From assembly GCA_937927575.1 (NCBI GenBank), contig CALBEE010000003.1:1-48732 (forward strand): a stretch of DNA of 48,732 bases, in the 5' to 3' direction. Under the pieces are notes generated by a model. That model was not told where the DNA came from and did no database searches. It saw only the letters and a list, made by a program, of their open reading frames with translations. This DNA comes from an uncultured Saprospiraceae bacterium (GTDB lineage: Bacteria; Bacteroidota; Bacteroidia; Chitinophagales; Saprospiraceae). Positions 38,376 through 45,661 of the stretch are shown one piece after another (positions within the stretch are counted from its first letter, which is position 1; each line of letters opens with the position of its first letter). The position numbers were made by a program, and so were the translations under genes.

Positions 38376-39236
38376 ATGAAAACAATAGCTGGTACGATGA
38401 GATGGGGAACATGGGGAGCTAATCTCGATGACTCAGGATTTGCAAAAATGATCACAGGTTGTCTTGAATTGGGAATAGATACTTTTGATAATGCAGATAT
38501 CTACGGTGGACATACAACTGAAACAGGATTTGGTGGTGGATGGCGTGCAGCTGGAGTAGATCGATCTGAAATTAAAATAATCACGAAGTGCGGTATCAAA
38601 ATGCAAAGCGATATTTTTCCGTACAGCATTAAACAATACGATACTACTTTTGAATATATAGAATCTAGCGTCAACAGATCTTTAAGAGAATTACAAACCG
38701 ATTATATCGATCAAGTATTAATTCATCGTCCTAGTCCATTAATGGATATGGAAGACTTGGCGCATACTTTCAAAGAAATCGAAGGCAGTGGAAAAGTGAG
38801 ATCTTTCGGTGTAAGTAATTTTACACCTTATCAAATAGATATATTAGCAGAACTCTACCCCCTTGCTGCCAATCAAATCGAGATTTCTGTGGTAAATCAC
38901 AATGCTTTCACAGATGATAGTCTTATTCTATCCGCAGCTAATGGTTTGGAAATACAAGCATGGTCGCCTTTAGCAGGTGGTGCTCTTTGGAGTGCTAATT
39001 CTACATCAGAACAAAATAGAATCGATCGCCTTCAAAAAGTTGCTGATCGATACGAATGGGCTTTAGATCAAATGGCATATTTATTTTTATTCCATCACCA
39101 TATCGGTATTAGACCTGTGACTGGGACCAGCAAACTAAATCGTATCGAAACGGTAATCAATTGTGAACAACAACAAATTACTGATCAACAATGGTTTGAA
39201 ATTTATGAAGCCAGTCGTGGACATGAAGTAGCCTGA
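38376..39236 (+). CDS. Aldo/keto reductase (YdhF-like)
   Basis: This 286-residue cytoplasmic NADPH-dependent oxidoreductase has the TIM-barrel AKR plan. The catalytic tetrad residues appear as Asp and Tyr in DNADIYGGHTTE, Lys in IIITKCGI and His in VLIHRPSP. The SFGVSNFTPYQIDIL, ANQIEISVVNHNAF and IRPVTGTSKLNRIE lines form the substrate and cofactor sides. The ATG at 38376 begins the typical first strand (MKTIAGTMRWGTWG); an upstream TTG at 38364 adds four residues and is unlikely. Its stop codon directly abuts the stop of the converging DUF2059 gene. The physiological substrate is unknown. Confidence 0.94.
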   Translation: MKTIAGTMRWGTWGANLDDSGFAKMITGCLELGIDTFDNADIYGGHTTETGFGGGWRAAGVDRSEIKIITKCGIKMQSDIFPYSIKQYDTTFEYIESSVNRSLRELQTDYIDQVLIHRPSPLMDMEDLAHTFKEIEGSGKVRSFGVSNFTPYQIDILAELYPLAANQIEISVVNHNAFTDDSLILSAANGLEIQAWSPLAGGALWSANSTSEQNRIDRLQKVADRYEWALDQMAYLFLFHHHIGIRPVTGTSKLNRIETVINCEQQQITDQQWFEIYEASRGHEVA

Positions 39237-39680
39237 TTAATATCCTCGCTCTTCCATTTTTTTAGCGAAACTCTCTCCAATTTTCATTCCCCATTGCTGG
39301 CCAATTTGCATAGACTCTTGAGTAATCAATGGCGTATTCTTTGCAAATTTTCTACCTATTGGAGATTCGTAAAATTGGATCAACTCTTCTAAATCTTCAA
39401 CAGTCATATATTTTTGATAGACTGGCACTAACATTTCAGCTAAGTCTTCCATAGAAGATTCTGTAAATTCCTTTTCTAATTCACTCCACATACCAGTTTC
39501 CACTTCAGAATATTGCTCTTTAAACATAGTAAACATTTGCCCTATCACTACATCAAAAGTTTCTTGCGAACCAGACACTTCAAACATTTTCTGTAGCGTC
39601 TTTTCATATTTTAAATCTTCTTGACCGTATGTAATTCCTGAAACAAGAACTAAAACAAACATCACTATTAACTTCTTCAT
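39237..39680 (-). CDS. Periplasmic DUF2059 protein
   Basis: The 147-residue product has a Sec signal peptide (MKKLIVMFVLVLVSGITYGQ) and a helical DUF2059 domain, with the family's closing pattern YMTVEDLEELIQFYESPIGR, then TPLITQESMQIGQQWG. Members are exported, and no activity is known. It shares its 3' boundary with the aldo/keto reductase gene: the two stop codons are adjacent with no base between them, so neither gene has a private terminator here. The start ATG at 39680 fits the signal peptide. Confidence 0.9.
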   Translation of the reverse strand: MKKLIVMFVLVLVSGITYGQEDLKYEKTLQKMFEVSGSQETFDVVIGQMFTMFKEQYSEVETGMWSELEKEFTESSMEDLAEMLVPVYQKYMTVEDLEELIQFYESPIGRKFAKNTPLITQESMQIGQQWGMKIGESFAKKMEERGY

Positions 39681-39826
39681 ACCTTATTTATATTTTGATA
39701 TAACTTGACAAAAATGAAAAATAGATAATATATTCTTGAGTCATACTAACCTCAAAACAGTTCGTTTCGAATATATATACATCTACTCTAATGCATATCA
39801 AGTTACGAAAAAATAACTAACCCAAA

Positions 39827-41215
39827 TTAATATCCAGTCTTCACTCCAATCATTAGCACCATCCAAGAAAAAATAAGTACCGAAATTACTATAGGAAAAA
39901 TAAAGCGCAACCATCTATCTAATGGTACCCTACACATGCTTAGCATAGCGATCAAGCCTCCTAAAGTTGGATTAATCAAATTCGTTACACCATCACCAAT
40001 TTGAAAAGCGAGAATTGAAGATTGTCTAGTCAATCCCAAAATTTCACCCAAAGGAATCATTACTGGCAATGTGGCTAATGCTTGCCCACTTCCTGAAGGA
40101 ATAAATAGATTGATAACGCATTGTGATAAAGACATACTAATAGCAGATGCATACAATGGCAGCCCTTGCAACATCTCCGACAAATGAAATGAAATCGTAT
40201 CGCCGATCTGTCCTTCATCCATGAGGACTTTTATAGTAGTAGCAAATCCTACCATAAATGCTCCAGGCGCAGCTTTAGCTACACTATCTAATAATGTTTT
40301 GCTGATCATATCGCCGCTCATATTCGATATGATGCCACATGCCAAAGCCACCATTAAAAATATAGCCGAAAGTTCGTTAATATACCACCCATAATTAAAG
40401 ACACCGTATAATGAGAAAACCAATCCTGATAAAAATATAGAAATAACCATCCAGCTTTTGAGATCCATTTCATAACTTTCCAACGGATGGGCTAAAGCAA
40501 ATCCACTTTCATCTAAGCCTTTGCCCAGGCCAGCATTTTTATCTTTTACTATTTTTTTGAAATATCTAACATTATAATATGCCATTATCGACAGGGATAC
40601 CAAACACAATACCGTCCTTAATTCCCAGCCGCTAAACATTGGCAATTCTGCGATCTTATGTCCTGTACCTACAGTATATGGATTGATAGGTGAAAGCCCA
40701 AATCCAACAGTCATAGCCCCCACAGAAATACCAGCTGCCAATACTAAATCTCCACCTAAAGCAAGGCTTACCACAGCAGCTATGGGTACTAAAGCGATAT
40801 TGTTTTCATATCCTACAGCTACTCCTAACAATCCAAAAACAAAAGTTACTATGACTACAATTAAATATTTTCGCCTTAATCCTAATTTGTTAACCAAAGT
40901 ACCTACCGCGTTTTCGACTGCCTTTGATTTTTCCATAATTCCAAACATGATCCCACCTGCTAAGACAATAAAAATGATATCCGAAGCGGTTTTAAAACCC
41001 ATGGGAATCGCTTTGAACATCTTTAAAATAGAAATGGGTGTTGAAGTTACTTGCGTATAAGAATTGGGTACCACCCTATAGCGACCTTCCACCAGAATTC
41101 GCTCATAAGTACCCGCAGGAAGAATATAAGTCATAATAGTTACGAACACAATTATGCCAAATAACATCGTCACTGCATGAGGAATATTTTCATACCACTT
41201 TTTCACATCTCGCAT
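39827..41215 (-). CDS. YfcC-type (DcuC-family) membrane transporter
   Basis: This 462-residue inner-membrane protein has about 11-12 hydrophobic helices and belongs to the YfcC branch of the C4-dicarboxylate carrier superfamily. Typical lines are PHAVTMLFGIIVFVTIMTYI with PAGTYER, the helix hairpin IMFGIMEKSKAVENAVGTLV, the half-helix GLSPINPYTVGTGHKIAELP and the C-terminal repeat copy IPSGSGQALATLPVMIPLGE with QIGDGVTNLINPT. Members are thought to carry basic peptides, amino acids or dicarboxylates; the substrate here is unknown. It is the last gene of a tight operon, five bases after the DUF3820 gene. Confidence 0.93.
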   Translation of the reverse strand: MRDVKKWYENIPHAVTMLFGIIVFVTIMTYILPAGTYERILVEGRYRVVPNSYTQVTSTPISILKMFKAIPMGFKTASDIIFIVLAGGIMFGIMEKSKAVENAVGTLVNKLGLRRKYLIVVIVTFVFGLLGVAVGYENNIALVPIAAVVSLALGGDLVLAAGISVGAMTVGFGLSPINPYTVGTGHKIAELPMFSGWELRTVLCLVSLSIMAYYNVRYFKKIVKDKNAGLGKGLDESGFALAHPLESYEMDLKSWMVISIFLSGLVFSLYGVFNYGWYINELSAIFLMVALACGIISNMSGDMISKTLLDSVAKAAPGAFMVGFATTIKVLMDEGQIGDTISFHLSEMLQGLPLYASAISMSLSQCVINLFIPSGSGQALATLPVMIPLGEILGLTRQSSILAFQIGDGVTNLINPTLGGLIAMLSMCRVPLDRWLRFIFPIVISVLIFSWMVLMIGVKTGY

Positions 41216-41220
41216 CTTTC

Positions 41221-41457
41221 TTATGAATTATGGATAGCTTTCAACTCAGCAAATAGATAATCCAATCCGTTCTCCTTGATTACGAAAACATTCTTCAGTA
41301 AGTCTCCGAGCTTACCTTTAGGCCATGCATCTTTAGTCTGACACCATACTAAGTAGCTCTCAGGAATATCACATATTAGCCTTCCCTTATATTTGCCGTA
41401 AGGCATTACGGTGGTAATCAAAGAAAGTAATATTGCCGGATCTGGTTTGATATCCAT
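41221..41457 (-). CDS. DUF3820 family small protein
   Basis: The 78-residue product carries the DUF3820 signature: MPYGKYKGRLICDIPESYLV followed by a Lys-Gly turn (WPKGKLGDLL) and IKENGLDYLF. Family members are small cytoplasmic proteins; some have been described as quorum-sensing linked in Gram-negative pathogens, but their biochemistry is not settled. It starts two bases after the PhoD-like gene and ends five before the transporter gene, so it is translationally linked to both. The ATG at 41457 is the only good start. Confidence 0.9.
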   Translation of the reverse strand: MDIKPDPAILLSLITTVMPYGKYKGRLICDIPESYLVWCQTKDAWPKGKLGDLLKNVFVIKENGLDYLFAELKAIHNS

Positions 41458-41459
41458 GA

Positions 41460-42518
41460 TTAATACAATTTATGTTGATACAAAATTCGATTTCCCAATC
41501 CTCTTATTTCCGCCGTTACATTTGGAGGAGATACAGACCAATCTATCTGTAGTTGCGCAAAGTTTTTTTGGCCACTTAATATATCATTCACTCTGTAGGC
41601 GTTGGGTTCTCCTCTTTGTTCTACTTTCTCATAAGAATGTGTCATACCGCTACTTGTAATATCATAAAGGGGATAATCCAGACTATCCAGTTCAATGCTC
41701 GATATCTCAGCCAAATGTCTATCACCACTTAATAATATAGCTCTATTAGGTTGAGTCCTATTTAGTAAATCATATAATCTTTGATGTGCGGCTGGAAAGT
41801 TTGCCCATTTCTCATAATTATGCTCAGTTGGAATTACTTGTATTCCACAACCAATGATATGAATCGCTGCATCACTATCTAGTAATTCTGATTCCAACCA
41901 TTTCCATTGTGCTTCTCCCAATATATCCCCAGATTCATTTTTCTTGTAACGTTGTCCTCCAGTTAGAATATTCCGTTCCAGTTCATCTCTAAAATATCTT
42001 GCATCCAATAATAATATCTCTACTTTTCTATTTTTTTCACCAAAAGTATAGGACTGATAAGCACCTTCTCTCTTACGTACAGCGTGATCTTTGTCAACAT
42101 GCAAAAAATCTACCATTAATTCTTTACTCTCTTTCTTAATCAAGTAATTCTTATCTCCATCATTTTCACCGTAGTCATGATCGTCCCAAATACCAATGAC
42201 TGGAATATTTTTCAGTAATTTCTGATATTCTTTATTCGCAAGTTGTTGTTTATACTTTCGTTCCAAAACTTCAGGATTATCACTATCCCCATAAATCATA
42301 TCCCCTAACCATATCCAAAGATCCGCTTCATTTTCGACAACATATTTCCAAATCGGTTGTGGCTCATCTTCATCATTACATGACCCAAAAGCAATACGAT
42401 TGAGTTCTTTAGAATCATCCACTTTTTTCATAATCAATGTATCCAAGCTCACATTATTATCAACCTGTGATTTACAAGCCAAAAAACATACTACACCGAT
42501 TAATAATATAAATCTCAT
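41460..42518 (-). CDS. PhoD-like alkaline phosphatase, lipoprotein
   Basis: This 352-residue protein has a lipoprotein signal (MRFILLIGVVCFLACKSQ; lipobox LAC) and a PhoD-type metallophosphoesterase fold. Metal-ligand lines appear in order: IAFGSCNDEDEPQ, WIWLGDMIYGDSD, the signature VIGIWDDHDYGENDGD, LLLDARYFRD and LLSGDRHLAEIS. Members are phosphomonoesterases or phosphodiesterases working outside the inner membrane with Fe/Ca centres. This gene is the first of three in a tight operon (DUF3820 gene two bases on, transporter gene next), a layout that would fit scavenging of a phosphorylated substrate and import of the product. That coupling is inference. Confidence 0.93.
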   Translation of the reverse strand: MRFILLIGVVCFLACKSQVDNNVSLDTLIMKKVDDSKELNRIAFGSCNDEDEPQPIWKYVVENEADLWIWLGDMIYGDSDNPEVLERKYKQQLANKEYQKLLKNIPVIGIWDDHDYGENDGDKNYLIKKESKELMVDFLHVDKDHAVRKREGAYQSYTFGEKNRKVEILLLDARYFRDELERNILTGGQRYKKNESGDILGEAQWKWLESELLDSDAAIHIIGCGIQVIPTEHNYEKWANFPAAHQRLYDLLNRTQPNRAILLSGDRHLAEISSIELDSLDYPLYDITSSGMTHSYEKVEQRGEPNAYRVNDILSGQKNFAQLQIDWSVSPPNVTAEIRGLGNRILYQHKLY

Positions 42519-42555
42519 TACTATAATTTTATATCACTCAATATACATTAAATAA

Positions 42556-42589
42556 AAAGCTTAGTTGAAAATCACTTCAACTAAGCTTT
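42556..42589 (-). terminator. Intrinsic terminator after the DUF1761-like gene
   Basis: A perfect 14-base-pair stem (AAAGCTTAGTTGAA with TTCAACTAAGCTTT) closes a 6-base loop 28 bases after the stop at 42618. On the minus strand it continues into TTTTTATT. It lies 37 bases ahead of the PhoD-like gene, so that gene needs a promoter in the short gap or inside this region. Confidence 0.93.
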
Positions 42590-42617
42590 ATGACTTATAC
42601 TTCAATAATTTATAATC

Positions 42618-43085
42618 TTAGCTCAATGACCCAAAATCTAAAGTAGCACAAAGGACACCACCTATTAAGGCTAATGTAATTGTCCAATATCCCACATGAA
42701 TCAAGTTATACTTCCATGATCTTTTTTCGAAAAGACTATTTGTTGCTATTAAAGGAAAAACAAACAACAAGGATGTAATTACACCATGAATTACTCCATG
42801 ACCAAATGTTCTAAAGTTACCTCTATAAGTAGTCATTAAGTTATTAAATTCATTCATGGTTTGACTTCCAGATTCCATAACTTCTGGCATCATCATAGAA
42901 AATGCACCATATTGATGAATTACTATTCCTGTAAGAGAAAACGAAATAAAAATTCCGCATAAATAAGCAAAACCTAGAGTTTTGACCATATTACCACCTT
43001 GAAGGTCTTCTTCGGTAAAATTATTCTCCTTCATCCAAGCATTACCCGCAAGCATGGGACTGTAATAGATAAATCCTACGACCAA
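42618..43085 (-). CDS. DUF1761-like membrane protein, 5' end interrupted by an in-frame stop
   Basis: The open part encodes 155 residues with four hydrophobic helices and the DUF1761-type opening GFIYYSPMLAGNAWMKENNF. It has no normal start: the first in-frame codons are TTG (43085) and GTG (43082), in the middle of the first helix. Reading further upstream in the same frame gives FLTALIP, then a TAG stop, then MPVNFYM beginning at an ATG at 43130 that has an A-rich leader. The intact gene therefore most likely ran 42618-43130 and gained a nonsense codon at position eight. It may be a young pseudogene, may be read through, or may be translated from the weak internal start. A terminator follows the stop. 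Family function is unknown. Confidence 0.7.
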   Translation of the reverse strand: MVVGFIYYSPMLAGNAWMKENNFTEEDLQGGNMVKTLGFAYLCGIFISFSLTGIVIHQYGAFSMMMPEVMESGSQTMNEFNNLMTTYRGNFRTFGHGVIHGVITSLLFVFPLIATNSLFEKRSWKYNLIHVGYWTITLALIGGVLCATLDFGSLS

Positions 43086-43106
43086 AGGAATGAGTGCCGT
43101 AAGGAA

Positions 43107-43130
43107 CTACATGTAAAAGTTAACTGGCAT
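43107..43130 (-). pseudogene. Severed start of the DUF1761-like gene (ATG ... in-frame TAG)
   Basis: On the minus strand the ATG at 43130-43128 begins MPVNFYM and is followed by TAG at 43109-43107. The frame is the same as that of the downstream open part, and the junction reads as a natural helix start if TAG was TGG (Trp). The leader before the ATG (AAAATCAAAAAACAATTCAATT, of which the A-rich part is typical) supports this as the true start. Confidence 0.65.
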
Positions 43131-43230
43131 AATTGAATTGTTTTTTGATTTTAATAAAGTTGTTTTACCAAATACAATAATATCTATCTAGTCCTAATAA
43201 ACTTCACTTATCATCAATCAACGCAAATAA

Positions 43231-43258
43231 AAGGCTGCACTCCATTGAGTACAGCCTT
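43231..43258 (-). terminator. Intrinsic terminator after the DUF4252 gene
   Basis: GAGTACAGCCTT at 43247-43258 and AAGGCTGCACTC at 43231-43242 form a 12-base-pair stem around a 4-base loop. The one mismatch on the plus strand becomes a G-U pair in minus-strand RNA, and the minus strand continues into TTTATTTG, so it is oriented for the DUF4252 gene ending at 43305. Confidence 0.88.
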
Positions 43259-43304
43259 ACAAGCAATTCATCAGCTCTTAGATATTGCTGATATTCTAAT
43301 CGTA

Positions 43305-44078
43305 TTAATCAACAACAATAAATGTCTTTTTAAGTGTTATTCCTGCCTTATCTATAGCTACTACATATTGTCCTTCAGCTAATCCTTCAGTATCAATTTC
43401 GTTTCTGCTATCGTTTACTTCTAGGGTTCTGATTTGATTTCCAGCCATATCAAAGATTGTAGCTTGGCCACCTATCATACTTTGAGGTACTTCTATCACC
43501 ATTTGAGCATCCGGAGTAGCTGGGTTAGGAAATACTTTCATATCTTCTAGTTTTACATCCGCACCTCTCATCATATTTTGCATTTCATCAGATTGTATTT
43601 TAGATACGATATCTTGGATCTGATCTATTCTCATTTCTCCAGTAAGTGAAGCAGCTATAAATTCCTTATCCGTGGTAACTAATGCCACAATTTCATGAAT
43701 GACATCATTAGTCTCGTTGATCATTATAGATACTTTATTGTCTTTATCTCTTACTCTTACCAGTTCTTCATATTCGTCGCCCAAAGAGTTTAATCCTCTT
43801 TTGTATTCAGATTTACTATTCTCTAATTCATCTACTTTTATTAAAGTGAATGAAGTAATATTGCTTAAAAAGTCTTTAGCATCTTCTATTGGAAATTCTT
43901 CATCCATTTCCATTTCATCTGGAACAATTGCTGCCGCATACTGAAACAATTTTCCAGAAACTTGAACAACCGTTGCCTCTTCATTTTCAAGGTGATTTGA
44001 AAAATATTTTTCTACTGCATTCTGAGCGGATAGTTGAAAAGATATTAGTCCGCATATAATTAGTGATAGATATTTCAT
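43305..44078 (-). CDS. Secreted DUF4252 protein with T9SS sorting domain
   Basis: The 257-residue product has a Sec signal peptide (MKYLSLIICGLISFQLSAQ), a DUF4252 domain at about 20-170 (FLSNITSFTLIKVDE, then EYEELVRVRDKDNKVSIMI and EFIAASLTGEMRIDQI), and a C-terminal type A T9SS domain (KVFPNPATPDAQMVIEVP, GLAEGQYVVAIDKAG, TFIVVD). It should be exported by Sec and then moved across the outer membrane. DUF4252 proteins I know of are usually small periplasmic proteins or lipoproteins without such a tail, so this is a notable combination. The gene is monocistronic, with its own terminator. Function unknown. Confidence 0.88.
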   Translation of the reverse strand: MKYLSLIICGLISFQLSAQNAVEKYFSNHLENEEATVVQVSGKLFQYAAAIVPDEMEMDEEFPIEDAKDFLSNITSFTLIKVDELENSKSEYKRGLNSLGDEYEELVRVRDKDNKVSIMINETNDVIHEIVALVTTDKEFIAASLTGEMRIDQIQDIVSKIQSDEMQNMMRGADVKLEDMKVFPNPATPDAQMVIEVPQSMIGGQATIFDMAGNQIRTLEVNDSRNEIDTEGLAEGQYVVAIDKAGITLKKTFIVVD

Positions 44079-44310
44079 TGTATTAGGTTTGAATGTTTTT
44101 AAAATTAATTATGGATTTAATGGTATCAAAGTAAATTAGGATTTCTATCTTTTTCTTTATTTGAAATCCTTTGTCTGCAGTACACCATGATGACGCCAAG
44201 TCCTAAATAAATGTTACAGAATGTTAAAAATTGCATCTATTTTTCTGATCAACCTACATATAAAGTACTGATTATCAGATACTTGCATAAAATAAAAAAT
44301 TAACAGAAAA

Positions 44311-44889
44311 TTGAAACTATCCAATCTGATTAAAGAAATAAAGGAATGCAAAGCTTGCGAAGAATATCTTCCTATGGGATGCAATCCAATCTTGACTGCA
44401 GGTCTAAATAGTAAAATAATAGTAATAGGTCAAGCTCCTGGACACATCGTTCATCGTACGCATATTGCATGGAATGATAAAAGTGGAGATCGTCTACGTA
44501 CATGGATGGGAGTCGACAAGAATATATTTTATGACACTAGTTACATTTCTCTAATTCCAATGGGATTTTGTTATCCTGGTACTGGAGAGCGTGGAGACTT
44601 ACCTCCAAGAAAAGAATGCGCTCCCCTTTGGCATACTCAACTCATTCCACTCCTTTCTGAAGTTAAATTAATCATATTAACCGGAGCCTATGCTCAAAAA
44701 TATTATCTAGGAAAAAATCGAAAAAGAAATCTTACACTCAACGTACAACATTATGCCGAGTATCTTCCATTATACTTTCCATTACCGCATCCTTCGGGTA
44801 GAAATAATATTTGGTTGAAAAAAAATCCATGGTTTGAAGAAGAAACCGTACCACATCTACAGCATATGATTAAAGAGATTATCCACTAA
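44311..44889 (+). CDS. Fe-S uracil-DNA glycosylase family protein (family 4-like)
   Basis: The 192-residue protein has four cysteines at positions 13, 16, 87 and 103. This CxxC plus C-x15-C arrangement is the 4Fe-4S ligand set of family 4 uracil-DNA glycosylases. The motif I loop reads IIVIGQAPGH, with Gln where family 4 commonly has Glu, and the motif III loop is PLPHPSGRNN with the catalytic-side His. It should excise uracil from DNA, although the altered motif I leaves room for a different base specificity. The start is a TTG at 44311 after an A-rich leader (TAACAGAAAA); the next ATG (residue 22) would remove the CxxC pair, so TTG is preferred. Its 3' end overlaps the converging gene by four bases. 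Confidence 0.85.
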   Translation: MKLSNLIKEIKECKACEEYLPMGCNPILTAGLNSKIIVIGQAPGHIVHRTHIAWNDKSGDRLRTWMGVDKNIFYDTSYISLIPMGFCYPGTGERGDLPPRKECAPLWHTQLIPLLSEVKLIILTGAYAQKYYLGKNRKRNLTLNVQHYAEYLPLYFPLPHPSGRNNIWLKKNPWFEEETVPHLQHMIKEIIH

Positions 44890-45488
44890 TTTGATGCTGC
44901 AGAATAAATCATATTAATGACCCATTCATTAGGTATCATATCTATAGTGAGGTTGATTCTTTCTTCAGTGCCTCCGTTAATTACCCTATGTGGATCAGTA
45001 AGATTTAAGTACCAACATTCACCAGCTCGCATCGGCACCAATTTATTATTGAGGTAAAATTCCACCTCATCGTTGACTAGAATAGGGATAGTTAATCTAA
45101 TCATTGACTTATGTATATGTAAGCCCAAGGTAGGATCTGTATGTTCTTTTACTACAGCACCTGGAGCCAATCTGAGCAATCTTACTAAGTTTACAGTCGT
45201 GTGCTCTGCAAATACATCAATAATAGATGATATATAAGGACACGCCTTGAGATAATCCGTATTCATCCATTGTGTCCATGATCCATCTGCATAATCCTCT
45301 GCAGGGGGTGGAAAAGGAATAGAACTATCAACTTCATGTGCTGGAGCTCTTAGTGGTATTGCATCATAATATTGAAAGCCCTTTTGTCTGATGGTCTGCA
45401 TCTCAGCCACCATTTGATTTACTTCAAAATGATATGGAAGCTGTACACGCTCTATGACTTTTTTACCATCTCCTACTAAAGTATCCAT
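44886..45488 (-). CDS. Aspartyl/asparaginyl beta-hydroxylase-like dioxygenase
   Basis: The 200-residue protein has the double-stranded beta-helix of Fe(II)/2-oxoglutarate dioxygenases. Iron ligands appear as HxD in VVKEHTDPTLGLHIHKS (about residues 113-129) and the distal His in NLTDPHRVINGG, with the 2-oxoglutarate Arg likely in the ERINLTIDM strand. An Arg-rich strand (VRLLRLAPGAVV) precedes the HxD motif, as in the Asp/Asn hydroxylase family. It lacks a signal peptide and should act in the cytoplasm, on a protein or small molecule that cannot be named. Its last four bases overlap the end of the glycosylase gene on the other strand. Confidence 0.88.
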   Translation of the reverse strand: MDTLVGDGKKVIERVQLPYHFEVNQMVAEMQTIRQKGFQYYDAIPLRAPAHEVDSSIPFPPPAEDYADGSWTQWMNTDYLKACPYISSIIDVFAEHTTVNLVRLLRLAPGAVVKEHTDPTLGLHIHKSMIRLTIPILVNDEVEFYLNNKLVPMRAGECWYLNLTDPHRVINGGTEERINLTIDMIPNEWVINMIYSAASN

Positions 45489-45661
45489 TATAAATAATTT
45501 GATCTATTCAAAATTGATAAAAATTGCTTGATCTATTATAAGTACAAATACCTATTTATGAGACATTCGGATACGCTTAATATCTAATACCACACCAATA
45601 CTATTTAAACTTTACCGATCGTGATGAATGCACTATCTTGCCGTCGATATAACAAGAATAC

